A stretch of 64,000 bases of DNA from Branchiostoma belcheri. Its lineage: Eukaryota > Chordata > Leptocardii > Amphioxiformes > Branchiostomatidae. A program made the translations under genes and the position numbers. Positions 24,430 through 34,691 of this stretch are shown here, piece after piece (position 1 is the first letter of the stretch; each line of letters starts with the position of its first letter). The DNA lies in NCBI RefSeq assembly GCF_001625305.1, contig NW_017804120.1, positions 603,553 through 667,552 on the forward strand. Reading direction: 5' to 3'. Under the pieces are notes generated by a model. The model worked only from the letters and a program-made list of their open reading frames with translations, made no database searches and was not told the origin of the DNA.

Positions 24430-25985
24430 GGAGTTGGGTAAGCGGCTGGCCGACTATTCTTCCCTTGAGAAATTAGGAGGCTTTGGGGGCATTGATCTTT
24501 TGCGGTTTGACCTTCTTACATTGTGTGGGATTTCTCATGGACACAACTGGCAGATGGTGTTCCAAGGTTTGGCAATGTGGTGGACAAAAGGGATTGTCAA
24601 TTCCGTTCAAATCTTTAAGTGCTACCACGAAATCGACAGCCACTAATATAAGGATGTACGGCAATCTTTTCTGTCACAAAACCGATGAACTTTACACAAG
24701 AAAATGCTACATGGCAGCTGGTGTTCCTGGCCAACGTTTGGCATCGTCGTGGAGAAAAGAATTGTCAATTCCAGTCACAATCGTCAAATCTTTAAGTGTT
24801 ACCACAGAATAGACAGTCACTAAGGATGTACGGCAATCTTTTCTGTCACAAAACCGATGAACTTTACACAAGAAAATGTTACATGTTCGATGGCAGCTGG
24901 TGTCCAAAGGTTTGGCATTGTGGTGGACAAAAGGAATTGTCAATTTCGTTCAAATCTTTAAGTGCTACCACGAAATCGACAGCCACTAAGGATGTAGCGC
25001 AATCTTTTCTGTCACAAAACCGATGAACTTTACACAAGAAAATGGCAGGTGGTGTTCCAAAGTTTTGCATCGTGGTGGAGAAAAAGAATTGTCAATACCG
25101 GTCACAATCGTCAAATCGTGAAGTGTTACTACAGAATCGCCAGCCACTAAGGTTCTACGGTAATGTTTTCTGTCACAAAACTGCTAAACTTTACACAAGA
25201 AAATGTTACATGTTCGATGGCAGCTGGTGTCCAAAGGTTTGGCATTGTGGTGGACAAAAGGAATTGTCAATTTCGTTCAAATCTTTAAGTGCTACCACGA
25301 AATCGACAACCACTAAGGATGTACGCAATCTTTTCTGTCACAAAAACCGATGAACTTTACACAAGAAAATGGCAGCTGGTGTTCCAAAGTTTGGCATCGT
25401 GGTGGAGAAAAAGAATTGTCAATACTGGTCTCAATCGTCAAATCGTTAAGTGTTACGACAGAATAGACAGTCACTAAGGGTCTACGGTAATGTTTTCTGT
25501 CACAAAACCGCTGAACTTTACACAAGGAGACGTTCCATGTTCGATGGCAGCTGGTGTCCAAAGGTCTGGTATTGTGGTGGACAAAAGGAATTGTCTATTC
25601 CGGTCACAATCGTCAAATCTTTAAGTATTTACCACAGAATCGACAGTTACTAAGGGTGTACGGCAATCTTTTCTGTCACAAAACCGCTGAACTTTACACA
25701 AGGAAAAGTTACATGTTCGATGGCAGATGGTGTCCCTGGCCAACGTTTTGCATCGTGGTGGAGAAAAAGAAAGGTCAATTCCGGTCTCAATCGTCAAATG
25801 TTTAACTGTTACCACAGAATTGACAGTCTCTTGGCAATCTTTTCTGTCACAAAACCGCTGAACTTTACACAAAGACATGTTACATGTTCGACGGCAGATG
25901 GTGTCCCAAGGTTTGGCGTTGTGGTAGACAAATCAAATTGTAAATTTCGGTCACAATGGTCAAATCTTTAAGTGTTTACCAGAGA
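24430..25985. repeat. Tandem array, ~165-180-bp unit, about 9 copies
   Basis: Units carry GGTGT(T)CCAAAGGTTTGGCA, GTGGTGGACAAAAGG or GTGGTGGAGAAAAAG, ATTGTCAATTCCGGTCACAA, a CAAATCTTTAAGTG block, CCACTAAGG.TGTACGGCAAT and CTTTTCTGTCACAAAACCG. Starts lie near 24553, 24720, 24899, 25051, 25224, 25378, 25551, 25728 and 25899. Two unit types (the PAID-like GGACAAAAGG type and the GGAGAAAAAG type) tend to alternate. Open frames on both strands (24483-25971) follow the repeat and show frame switching, so they are not treated as exons. Confidence 0.88.
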
Positions 25986-26368
25986 GATTTGACCATAGCA
26001 GTTGCCCCGACGGCAGGACAGACTGCTATGGGACCGGTGAGGTGAGGTGAGGTGAGAGAATAGACAATCATATATCAACTATGGACAAATACCTGTTCAA
26101 TTTCTGATGAAAAGCAGTAGTTGCTACGTGATACGTCTGGTAGTTTAAAATATCTATCCAGCTGCTTGAGTAACAATTTCCTTGTGTATCTCATTACCCG
26201 AGTGTCTAACCTTCATCGACGGGGCACTATGTTTTGTCCCAATTGCATCCACAGTGTCCCAAGAACGTCCTCAATGGCTGAACTACCACATAAATTTTAC
26301 CAGCCTAACCCAAATCAGCCTATTTTCTGTATATATATATTTAACTTAGACGACTGAATAGGATATTG

Positions 26369-26611
26369 GGAATCTCTTACAGGCAATCAGTACCTAGTCT
26401 CCACCAGACTTCTTTTGCGGGGTGAATAAATCGTAGAAATCGGCCTAAAAAGGGTATTAATTGGACAGAGAAGGTAGCCGGCCAGAGAACCTCGATTGCC
26501 CGGGGCAAAAGAAGTCTGGTGGAGACTAATCAGTACCTACGTTTTGATGTCTATCAGACACCTTCCTCAGAGCTTCTGACTGATAGACATCGAAACGTAA
26601 GCAGGTGAGAG
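26369..26611. repeat. Host hairpin interrupted by a MITE
   Basis: GGGAATCTCTTACAGG on the left and CAGGTGAGAGAATCCC on the right are mirrored, as are ACGTTTTGATGTCTATCAG and CTGATAGACATCGAAACGT. The left arm is split by the 132-bp MITE at 26396-26527. This gives a nested insertion order: hairpin first, MITE later. Confidence 0.7.
26385..26538. mobile_element. Intact 132-bp MITE with 11-bp target duplication
   Basis: The element is 26396-26527. It has 23-bp perfect terminal inverted repeats beginning AGTCTCCACCAGACTTC, and is flanked by the direct repeat AATCAGTACCT at 26385-26395 and 26528-26538. The long target duplication fits Mutator-like elements (9-11 bp) better than hAT (8 bp) or Tc1 (TA). 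It is too short to encode protein. A decayed relative is at 3104. Confidence 0.9.
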
Positions 26612-26649
26612 AATCCCTGGTTGTGTATAGGAAAATCCCCAAATCCTGT

Positions 26650-27775
26650 GTTCTACCAACATGATGAAATTATTTGTGGTATCGCTTGAATAGGTTACAT
26701 GATATGTTTAACATTTACTATCCAAATACATGGTATTACAAAAGATAAAGACGACATTCAGATAGAGATACCACAGATAACATACCCGAGAAAGGACTAT
26801 GATGGCAATAACGAGTAGCTAAGTACCTCATCAAGCGCCTGTCATTTATATTCATTCTAACTGAAAGGAGCAATTTGGGACGAAGTATATCTATAGATAA
26901 GAATGCATTTACGTTTCCTATCAACAGCTACCATTGAATGAAAGAAGCTAGAAAATAATTTTCTTTACCGTATTTTACAAGATTCTACAGATTTAATCGC
27001 GATGCAAGTTCAATATGTTGTTATTCAAAACATTATAGGGCATATCTCGCTTGAATAGGTTTCGTAATATGTTTAGCCTTTAGTATCCAAATGCATGGCA
27101 TTACAAAAGATAAAGACGACATTCAGATAGAGATACCACAGATAGCATACCCGAGAAAGGACAATGGTGGGAATAACGAGTGGCTAAGTACCTCATCAAG
27201 CGCCTGTCATTTATTTTCATTCTAACTGAAAGGAGCAATTTGGGACGAAGTATTTCTATAGGTAAGAATACATTAACGTTGCTTGATATCTAACAGCTAC
27301 CATTGAATGAAAGAAGCTAGAAAATCATTTTCTTCACCGTGTTTTACAAGATTCTACAGATTTAATCGCGATGCAAGTTTAATATGTTGTTATTCAAAAC
27401 ATTATAGGGCATATCTCGCTTGAATAGGTTTCGTAATATGTTTAGCCTTTACTATCCAAATGCATGGCATTAGAAACGATAAAAACGGCATTCAGATAGA
27501 GATACCACAGATAACATACCCGAGAAAGGACTATGATGGCAATAACGAGTAGCTAAGTACCTCATCAAGCGCCTGTCATTTATATTCATTCTAACTGAAA
27601 GGAGCAATTTGGGACGAAGTATATCTAGAGATAAGAATGCATTTACGTTTGCTATCAACAGCTACCATTGAATGAAAGAAGCTAGAAAATAATTTTCTTT
27701 TTACCGTATTTTACAAGATTCTACAGATTTAATCGCGATGCAAGCTTAATATGTTGTTATTCAAAACATTAGAGG
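26650..27775. repeat. Tandem array, ~365-370-bp unit, 3 copies
   Basis: Each copy contains AAGATAAAGACGACATTCAG, AGATACCACAGATA, ACCTCATCAAGCGCCTGTCA, GGAGCAATTTGGGACGAAG, GCTACCATTGAATGAAAGAA and GATTTAATCGCGATGCAAG. The duplicated 62-codon minus-strand frames (26736-26924 and 27470-27658) are the same unit read twice. The middle copy breaks the frame, so this is repeat DNA and not a gene. Confidence 0.9.
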
Positions 27776-27824
27776 GGATATTTCGGTGAATGCTATTTTG
27801 CACGAAAAATATTTTTATCCTGAC

Positions 27825-28256
27825 TTAGGCCACACCGATTTAATTTTATGGATGACATCCTCTGAAGACCCCCAACCTAGTGCGCGCGGGCGAATAAAAA
27901 AATTTCCGGCCAAAAATAAAAAATGCTACTAAACCACAGGAATACATAGCTGGTATTGTGAATTTGCGACAGTACTTAGCGAAGTATACGGCAAGCTGGC
28001 ACATGCTGGCTTTTTGCGGCATTTATGAATCGGTACTGTACTTATGTACGGAGTTCTTGAGTCGTGGAGCTTCGAATTCGATAGCCTGGGTACTCGGCTC
28101 CATTTTGTCACTGACTACCATGGACTAACCAGGCCTGAACCAGGCCTAAGACTAGGCCAGAGCCTCGGTGGAGGTGATCTTTTTTTTTTTAGGGCGACAG
28201 GCCAAAATCAATGCGCGCGTGGATGTCATCCATAGAATTAAGTCGGTGTGGCCTTA
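27825..28256. mobile_element. TTA-flanked 426-bp MITE (Harbinger-like), copy 1
   Basis: The element spans 27828-28253 and is flanked by TTA on both sides. Its terminal inverted repeats are 33 bp, start GGCCACACCG and include ATGGATGACATCC, with two or three mismatches between ends. The inside has a CCATGGACTAACCAGGCCTG palindrome region and no ORF of use. TTA or TAA duplications with GG-starting ends are typical of PIF/Harbinger-type elements; the assignment is inference from these two traits. Confidence 0.85.
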
Positions 28257-29140
28257 GTTGTACTTAATGCGTTCTGTTCTAGTTTCAAGACCATTTATCT
28301 CAATCTTGTTGACACAGTTTGACAGGCTGATGATAGTACGTGGCCTCATTTGCCGGATAAACTATTTTAGTCTAGAGTAGCGTACTGGAGATGACAGGAA
28401 AGCCTTGGACTCAGATCTAGAGCGATGCACTGTAGAAACAGTGATGCATTCTTCTCGTGCACGGTAAAAGTATGAGGCGAATGAAGGACAAAGTATCAGG
28501 CCACAGTTTTTACATTTAAAGCGAAATCATGTAACATTTTTGCACCAAAAATTGAAATATATTTCAGTTAAAGAAACATCTGTGTGGTTATGATTTACTC
28601 CCATTTATAAACATATTTATACAATTATCTCACACTCCTGACGCTTAAACAGCCTACACTAGATATCTAAAATCCATTTGAAGGTAAGAAAAAAGTATTG
28701 GATTCTTTGTGGCGTTGGTGGTTTTACGACATTCTATTCATTTTACGACGGTTTTACATTTATGACATATTTTCTCATTTTGCTGCAGTTTCAAAAACTC
28801 CTTTTGCAGGGAAAACTGCCAAAATCAATACACACATACTAGGGACGTGTATTAATTCGAAAAGTTTAATTTGAATTTTATCATTCTTTACCATACAGTC
28901 ATAGCTCCAATAAAATCGCAGTTTCGTGAGAGATTTTAAATCGATTATTCAAGTACCAATTGCAATGTTTTTATTGTGTACGACCTAACACTTATGTTTT
29001 TGCGATTTGCCATTATTTTTTTGCTGCTAGTGAATATCACAGTTCCAATCTATTTTGACTCGTATAATTAATGCCTATTCAATCTTATGAATTACATATC
29101 TGACGAACATGATAAAAAAACAACATGAAACACCACCGAC
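28257..29140. other. Non-coding spacer
   Basis: The sequence is AT-rich. Near 28725-28770 a GACATTCTATTCATTTTACGAC stretch echoes the 9030-9060 and 33590-33660 blocks. No gene was recognised. Confidence 0.35.
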
Positions 29141-29176
29141 TGACAAAGCGGGCGGGTCCCCTTTCTAGGCCGTTAC

Positions 29177-29200
29177 GTATCCATGACAACGCTTACGTCA
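29177..29200 (+). promoter_or_regulatory. X-box-like RFX site next to a CRE-like site
   Basis: GTATCCATGACAAC at 29177-29190 fits the RFX X-box pattern GTHNYYATRRNAAC. TTACGTCA, a CRE half-palindrome, follows two bases later at 29193-29200. The patch is richer in CpG than its surroundings, and a GT donor-like AACAAG-type site follows near 29299 (ATACAAG/GTACC). A promoter or first non-coding exon is possible, but no downstream coding exon can be tied to it. Confidence 0.4.
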
Positions 29201-29974
29201 CTTCATAGCAGCCCATCTCGGCTGACGTTCTAAGTAGGGCGTAGTAGATAACAGGATCTTAAGAAGCGAGGAGTGCGGGGCTCTTCAAAATATACAAGGT
29301 ACCATTTGTTTTTTACTTAAGAACCTCTAAACCAGTTCTCATTTCATCTTTTGGTCCATGAACTTATAGATATATTCTTACAAAGTAATATTAATGATAT
29401 GATACAATCAATTGGTTTTCACTATTGGATAGACGTGTGCATACATAGTGTATGCTTACTTACTGTCACAATATAATCATGTACCGTATGGTCTTATATG
29501 TTCTGTAATTTATACTAATGGTTGTGTTTATTATATATTTTCTATTTGTCTTTCATTCATAACGAAATGTAATTTGTCGTTTTCAAACTATGATTAGCAA
29601 TGTGGGTGAATACAGTCTCTCTTAGACGATTTGGGTTGCTGAAAAATAGTGCACTACAAATACTATGTCACCCGCTAGGAGACCTCCACAATGAGCCGGT
29701 ACTATACTGACCCCACTACAATCCACTGGTACTTCCTTCTATACATTTTATATGTCTTTGAGTGTAGTAGTACCCCCTTTATCTACTTTGTATGGCATGT
29801 AAATATCTGTATTTATTCACTGTGAATGTACGCAAGAAGTTCTTTTATTCACAACCAATTGTTTAACACGAGACGACGTTTCTATGACAGCCTGTCATCT
29901 TCATCAGTATATGACTGTTTCACTGTGCACTGGAGGTAGGTCTTATTGCATTGTTAAAAGTGATATTTAGCCTT

Positions 29975-30832
29975 AGTGCACGGTGAACCATATAAGACCT
30001 AGCTCCAGTTCACAGTAAACCAGTAACACCTAGTTTCAGTGCACAGTAAACCAGTAAAACCTAGTTTCAGTGCACAGTGAACCAGTAACACATAGTTTCA
30101 GTTCACAGTAAACCAGTAACACCTAGTTTCAGTGCACAGTGAACCAGTAACACATAGTTTCAGTTCACAGTAAACCAGTAACACCTAGTTTCAGTGCACA
30201 GTAAACCAATAACACATAGTTTCAGTGCACAATAAACCAGTAACACCTAGTTTCAGTGCACAGTAAACCAGTAACACCTACTTTCAGTTTACAGTAAACC
30301 AGTAACACCTACTTTCAGTGCACAGTAAACCAGTAACACCTACTTTCAGTTTACAGTAAACCAGTAACACCTAGTTTCAGTTTACAGTAAACCAGTAACA
30401 CCTAGTTTCAGTTTACAGTAAACCAGTAACACCTAGTTTCAGTTTACAGTAAACAAGTAACACATAGTTTCAGTTTACAGTAAACCAGTAACACCTAGTT
30501 TCAGTTTACAGTAAACCAGTAACACCTAGCTTCAGTGCTCAGTAAACCAGTAACACCTAGTTTTAGTGCACAGTAAACCAGTAGCACCTAGTTTCAGTGC
30601 ACAGTAAACCAGTAACACCTAGTTTCAGTGCACAGTAAACCAGTAACACCTACTTTCAGTTTACAGTAAACCAGTAACACCTAGTTTCAGTTCACAGTAA
30701 ACCAGTAACACCTAGTTTCAGTTTACAGTAAACCAGTAACACCTAGCTTCAGTTTACAGTAAACCTGTAACACCTAGTTTCAGTGCACAGTAAACCAGTA
30801 ACACCTAGTTTCAGTGCACAGTAAACCAATAA
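29975..30832 (+). repeat. 31-bp minisatellite, left arm, ~28 copies
   Basis: The unit is CAGTAAACCAGTAACACC followed by TAGTTTCAGT and a variable three-base GCA/TTA/TCA tail. Variants of the tail come in runs and alternations, which points to local slippage and conversion after the array formed. Confidence 0.95.
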
Positions 30833-31871
30833 TATGTTTATATGGGTCATAAGCCCTAGGGAAAGAAAATATAAATAGGTTGAATAATCTGAAAAATGAG
30901 TTACCTACGCATGTTGGTCTTTGATCGGATAGCCCCCTGGCAAAAAAAATAATGAGCTAAGATATTTGGTATGTCTACTATTTTTTCGCAAACAAAAGAG
31001 CATGATTGAGACTGTATGAATCGACGTGATATTTGATGATTATGTAAGTAAAAATACACAGGACCTAAACTAGTTTTTGTGCGTTAAGAAATAGTATCCG
31101 TACATATATCTTTTAATAGTTGACTTAAGAAAAAACAGAACATATGGTCTAATCAAGAGCGAAACGCCAAGCAAAGAATTGAATTTAAAACGCTAAAGAT
31201 CGCGTGGATGCGCGGTTTCAATGAAGTTCAACTTGAAACAATTCTTAATTTTGTTACACTCGATAACTGCTAGAAATCTTAGTTATTAGAGAATAACTAG
31301 ATTTTAATTAGGCAATTAGGTTATTCTCTATAACTACGGATAATTAGTAGATATCAATTTGTGCAAACGTACGTTTGTAGCTTTGATCATTATGCACATG
31401 AAAATCATACTTTTATTTCAGTTACTTGTTAAGTGCTATATTAGAACTTTAAAGATAATTACATTTTGGGCAATAAAATGTGATGACGTCATCCATATGG
31501 TCCATAAAATCATCTTCATAACCCTTTTGTACCCAGGTATCACAATATTAAGTACAACTACAGTTCTTTCTAAAGTTCTTTGTGAGAAAACGATGGAAAG
31601 TTAAAATGCCAAATTAGCCAGTCAGCACACCTTAAAGCATGCATAATTCTATATGCAAGGGAAGATACGGGGCCTATATGTACGCATACTTTGATGAATG
31701 CTTAAAGAATGGATTTTATACAGTGGATGCATCTTTGGCGTCAATTATCTCTGACTTGGGTACTCTCCAAGCAGAGATTGATGGAAGAAGATCGTTACAG
31801 TTTTATGTATGGCCCTTTTTTTCGTGGCGCATGGACCCTCTCTGGCCAAAGGATACTGCCTGGCCAAATTG

Positions 31872-32245
31872 TGTTACTGGTTCACTGTGCACTGGAGCTA
31901 GGTGTTACTGGTTCACTGTGCACTGGAGCTAGGTGTTACTGGTTCACTGTGCACTGGAGCTAGGTGTTACTGGTTCACTGTGCACTGGAGCTAGGTGTTA
32001 CTGGTTCACTGTGCACTGGAGCTAGGTGTTACTGGTTCACTGTGCACTGAAGCTAGGTGCTACTGGTTCACTGTGTACTGGAGCTAGGTGTTACTGGTTC
32101 ACTGTGCACTGGAGCTAGTTGTTACTGGCTTGCTGTGCACTGTAGCTAGGTGTTACTGGTTTACTGAGCACTGGAGCTAGGTGTTACTGGTTTACTGCGC
32201 ACTGGAGCTAGGTGTTACTGGTTTATTGAGGACTGGAGCTAGATC
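31872..32245 (-). repeat. 31-bp minisatellite, right arm, ~12 copies, inverted
   Basis: The unit CTGGTTCACTGTGCACTGG + AGCTAGGTGTTA is the reverse complement of the left-arm unit. This arm is more uniform and uses the AGCTCCAG variant almost throughout, unlike the left arm, where TAGTTTCAG predominates. Confidence 0.95.
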
Positions 32246-32812
32246 TTACATGGTTCACCGTGCACTAAGGCTAAATATTACTTTAACAATGCAATAAGAC
32301 CTAGCTCCAGTGCACAGTGAAACAGTCAGATACTGATGAAGGTGACAGACTGTCATCGAGACGTCGAATTGTGTAAAACAATTGGTTGTGAATAAAAAAA
32401 ACTTTGCGAACATTCACAGTGAATAAATACAGATATTTAGATGTATTTTTGCTACCCTAGGATCTGCTTGGTAATTATGACTTGGGTACCTTTGGTTCAG
32501 TACTGTTGACACGCGCCTTTACTAAATACATTACCACGTGTCATGAAAAATTGGGTCACTCACTTTGAAGATAACCATATGCATGTCTGAAAATCCAACG
32601 ATCCACAGGATTGTAGCATCGGATTACACCAGCGTACATTGATTTTTGCTGTAGATTTATTGAGTGTCTAGACTTAAACCGGCTTAAAATTGATCTTTTA
32701 CCCAGATCTGTTTTGGAAGCAAGAACTGAACACGTATTGCCATATACGTTTCGTACTCTTTGTGCATCAATGTTATACTGGAAAAATGTATGCTAAAAGG
32801 AAATCTACAGAA

Positions 32813-33090
32813 AACTAGAAAGGTAACATTTGCAAAGCAAATGTATAATGTTTACCTTCGCATATGATTTTCTCTGTTAATTCAATACTCAAACACATTC
32901 ACACATTTGCTGACAGGAGTCTAAATCCCTCCTACTATAAAATTGCAGCAACATTATGTAACCCAACACTAGTTACCATGGTAAAATACGGCCTGGTTTA
33001 GGTTATTGACCAGGCCAGTGTTTGGAGAAAAAGAGGAAACTGAGCAAAAACAATATGTTTTCCTTCTGTAAACATAACAAGAACAAAATA
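32813..33090 (+). mobile_element. Dispersed element R1, copy 3
   Basis: It runs from ACTAGAAAGGTAACATTTGC through TTTACCTTCGCATATG, CTGACAGGAGTCTAAATCCC and ACCCAACACTAGTTACCATG to the mirrored CTGTAAACATAAC end. Full length is about 275 bp. Confidence 0.85.
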
Positions 33091-34226
33091 AATATTGGCC
33101 TTCCTCATTCATGCAAAATGATATTGTTGAAATAATTAGTTCTTATTACTTTACTAAAGACTTCTTTGTTTACTTCATAAATGCGGGTGTCAATATTATA
33201 AAATTATTTTGTTTCATTGGTGCATTGGTGTTCTCATAATTATTATGATAATAGTATTCATAGTACCGGCAGAAATTATCAATTTTTTTTGGCAATAAAC
33301 GAGAGGCTGTATCAAAGGCCGTACCGTTGTAAAAGTCAATTTTGGCACTCGCTACATTATGGCGTTTTTGATGCAGGACTATATGTCAAAGGAAATTTGA
33401 ATTTAACGACTTTACACGCCAGAGAATACCGTTATGATGAAGCATGAAGTTCTTTCTAACGGAATACGACATTTGGCAATTTCATCGTAAAGTATAGGCT
33501 CCCAAATCCCCAAAACCCGCGTCACAGACAGTTTTATGATGATAAAGTAATCGATTCAACCGCAAAATGGATGATCTAGTAGTCGTGTTTTTATCATTTT
33601 ACGACACCTCACGGCGTGGATCTATCATTTTACGACACCTAGAAATTTATCATTTTACGACAGTTTGAGATTGGCTATTTGTTAGATGCTAAAACATACA
33701 ATATACCTGATTCAAAATGCATGGTACTATGTCAATATATCTTGTTCTTTATACAGTTCTTTTATAAGGACTGACTATGAGGGATATCTTGAAATATATA
33801 TATATAAAAATGAAACTTGTACATCACCCAAGGCAAACATTTGCGAAATAAAATCAATAACAATGGCTGCAATGGAATAAAGCCCAAAGCGAGTGAACGT
33901 TAACGTTCAGGAAGAATAATTACAAAGCCGTACAATTCAATATTGCATCTCTATAATAAATAACCAAGCGATTTTTATGTGATGCCCACTGCATTTTCAT
34001 GATCATGCCATTTCCTGTGATTCTTGATAACGTGTGGAATATATTGACAATTTTATGCACACTGTTTGTTGCACTTACAGATATATTATATATTTGATTT
34101 ACTTTTTTACAGATCAAGAAGGATAAGGTAACAAGAACCACAGAAATCTTACAGCGGAATGGTGGCAGTCTCAACAAAAGCTCAGCAATCTTGACGGGAA
34201 CAAGTTTCATCCGTTAAACATTTTAT
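33091..34226. other. Non-coding spacer with short TTTTACGACA repeats
   Basis: Three spaced copies of ATCATTTTACGACA occur at about 33592-33662. The rest is AT-rich and has no supported gene. Short frames at 33217, 33686 and 33920(-) have no family resemblance. Confidence 0.4.
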
Positions 34227-34359
34227 CCAATCAGCTGAACAGAGACTTTGTCCAATCGCATAGAGACTATCTCTCGCCTACAGACCTTCGGGAAATCCGT
34301 TAGCCAATTAGCCGATGATCTTTCTTTCGCCCAATCAGCGGTGGCCAATTCTCGCCAAT
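34227..34359 (+). promoter_or_regulatory. Cluster of six CCAAT boxes, proximal promoter
   Basis: CCAAT occurs on the + strand at 34227, 34252, 34304, 34331, 34345 and 34355. Four of the six have purine-rich or ATCAG-like flanks typical of NF-Y sites. The cluster lies 333-465 bp upstream of the ATG of the unknown gene, and no TATA box at a fitting distance is obvious. The density in an otherwise AT-rich spacer makes chance unlikely. I infer the core promoter of the downstream gene. Confidence 0.6.
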
Positions 34360-34691
34360 CATATTGCAGGTCTCATTCGTAAGCTTGACGGATTGCCTAC
34401 ATCACGAAGCCCCAGTTATTCTATTTTTCATATTGTTAGCACAAATTGAAACCGAAAAGGACGAAAAGATCGTTGTCCGTGTGCTAAGAAAGGAGAAAAA
34501 AAAGAAATGGTTATTTTATGCTTCCCAAGGTGCCATAAATTACATTCAGACGTAATTTTGAAAGATATATATAAAATGTCTAAGATGTCTGACTGTGATC
34601 CATTCCTTTGTGTCATTTGAAAAAGAGTAAAGAAAAAGACAGTATCTTAGAAATATAGGCGTGTCAAATTTGTTGTGCCAAATTTGCGGCC

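Larger units (their letters stand above)
29795..32440. mobile_element. 2.6-kb foldback element with internal 31-bp arrays
   Basis: The outer ends AAATATCTGTATTTATTCAC and GTGAATAAATACAGATATTT are mirrored. The arms continue through CACAACCAATTGTTT, a GTCATCTTCATCAGTAT segment and a TAGCCTTAGTGCACGGTGAACC block. The left arm then holds about 28 copies, and the right arm about 12 copies, of the same 31-bp unit in opposite orientation. The ~1-kb centre (30840-31870) contains short open frames (31359-31604, 31639-31932) with no recognised domain. Long inverted repeats containing tandem units are the hallmark of Drosophila Foldback (FB) elements; relationship here is by architecture only. Confidence 0.8.

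Noticed and set aside
24483-25971. Overlapping 60-109-codon frames with repeated FCHKTDELYTRK-like text
   Set aside because: They follow a ~170-bp tandem array, switch frames between units and exist on both strands, so they are satellite translation and not a repeat protein.
29975-30832. CRISPR-like regular repeats
   Set aside because: The repeats are contiguous 31-bp units without unique spacers, in a eukaryotic context; this is a minisatellite.
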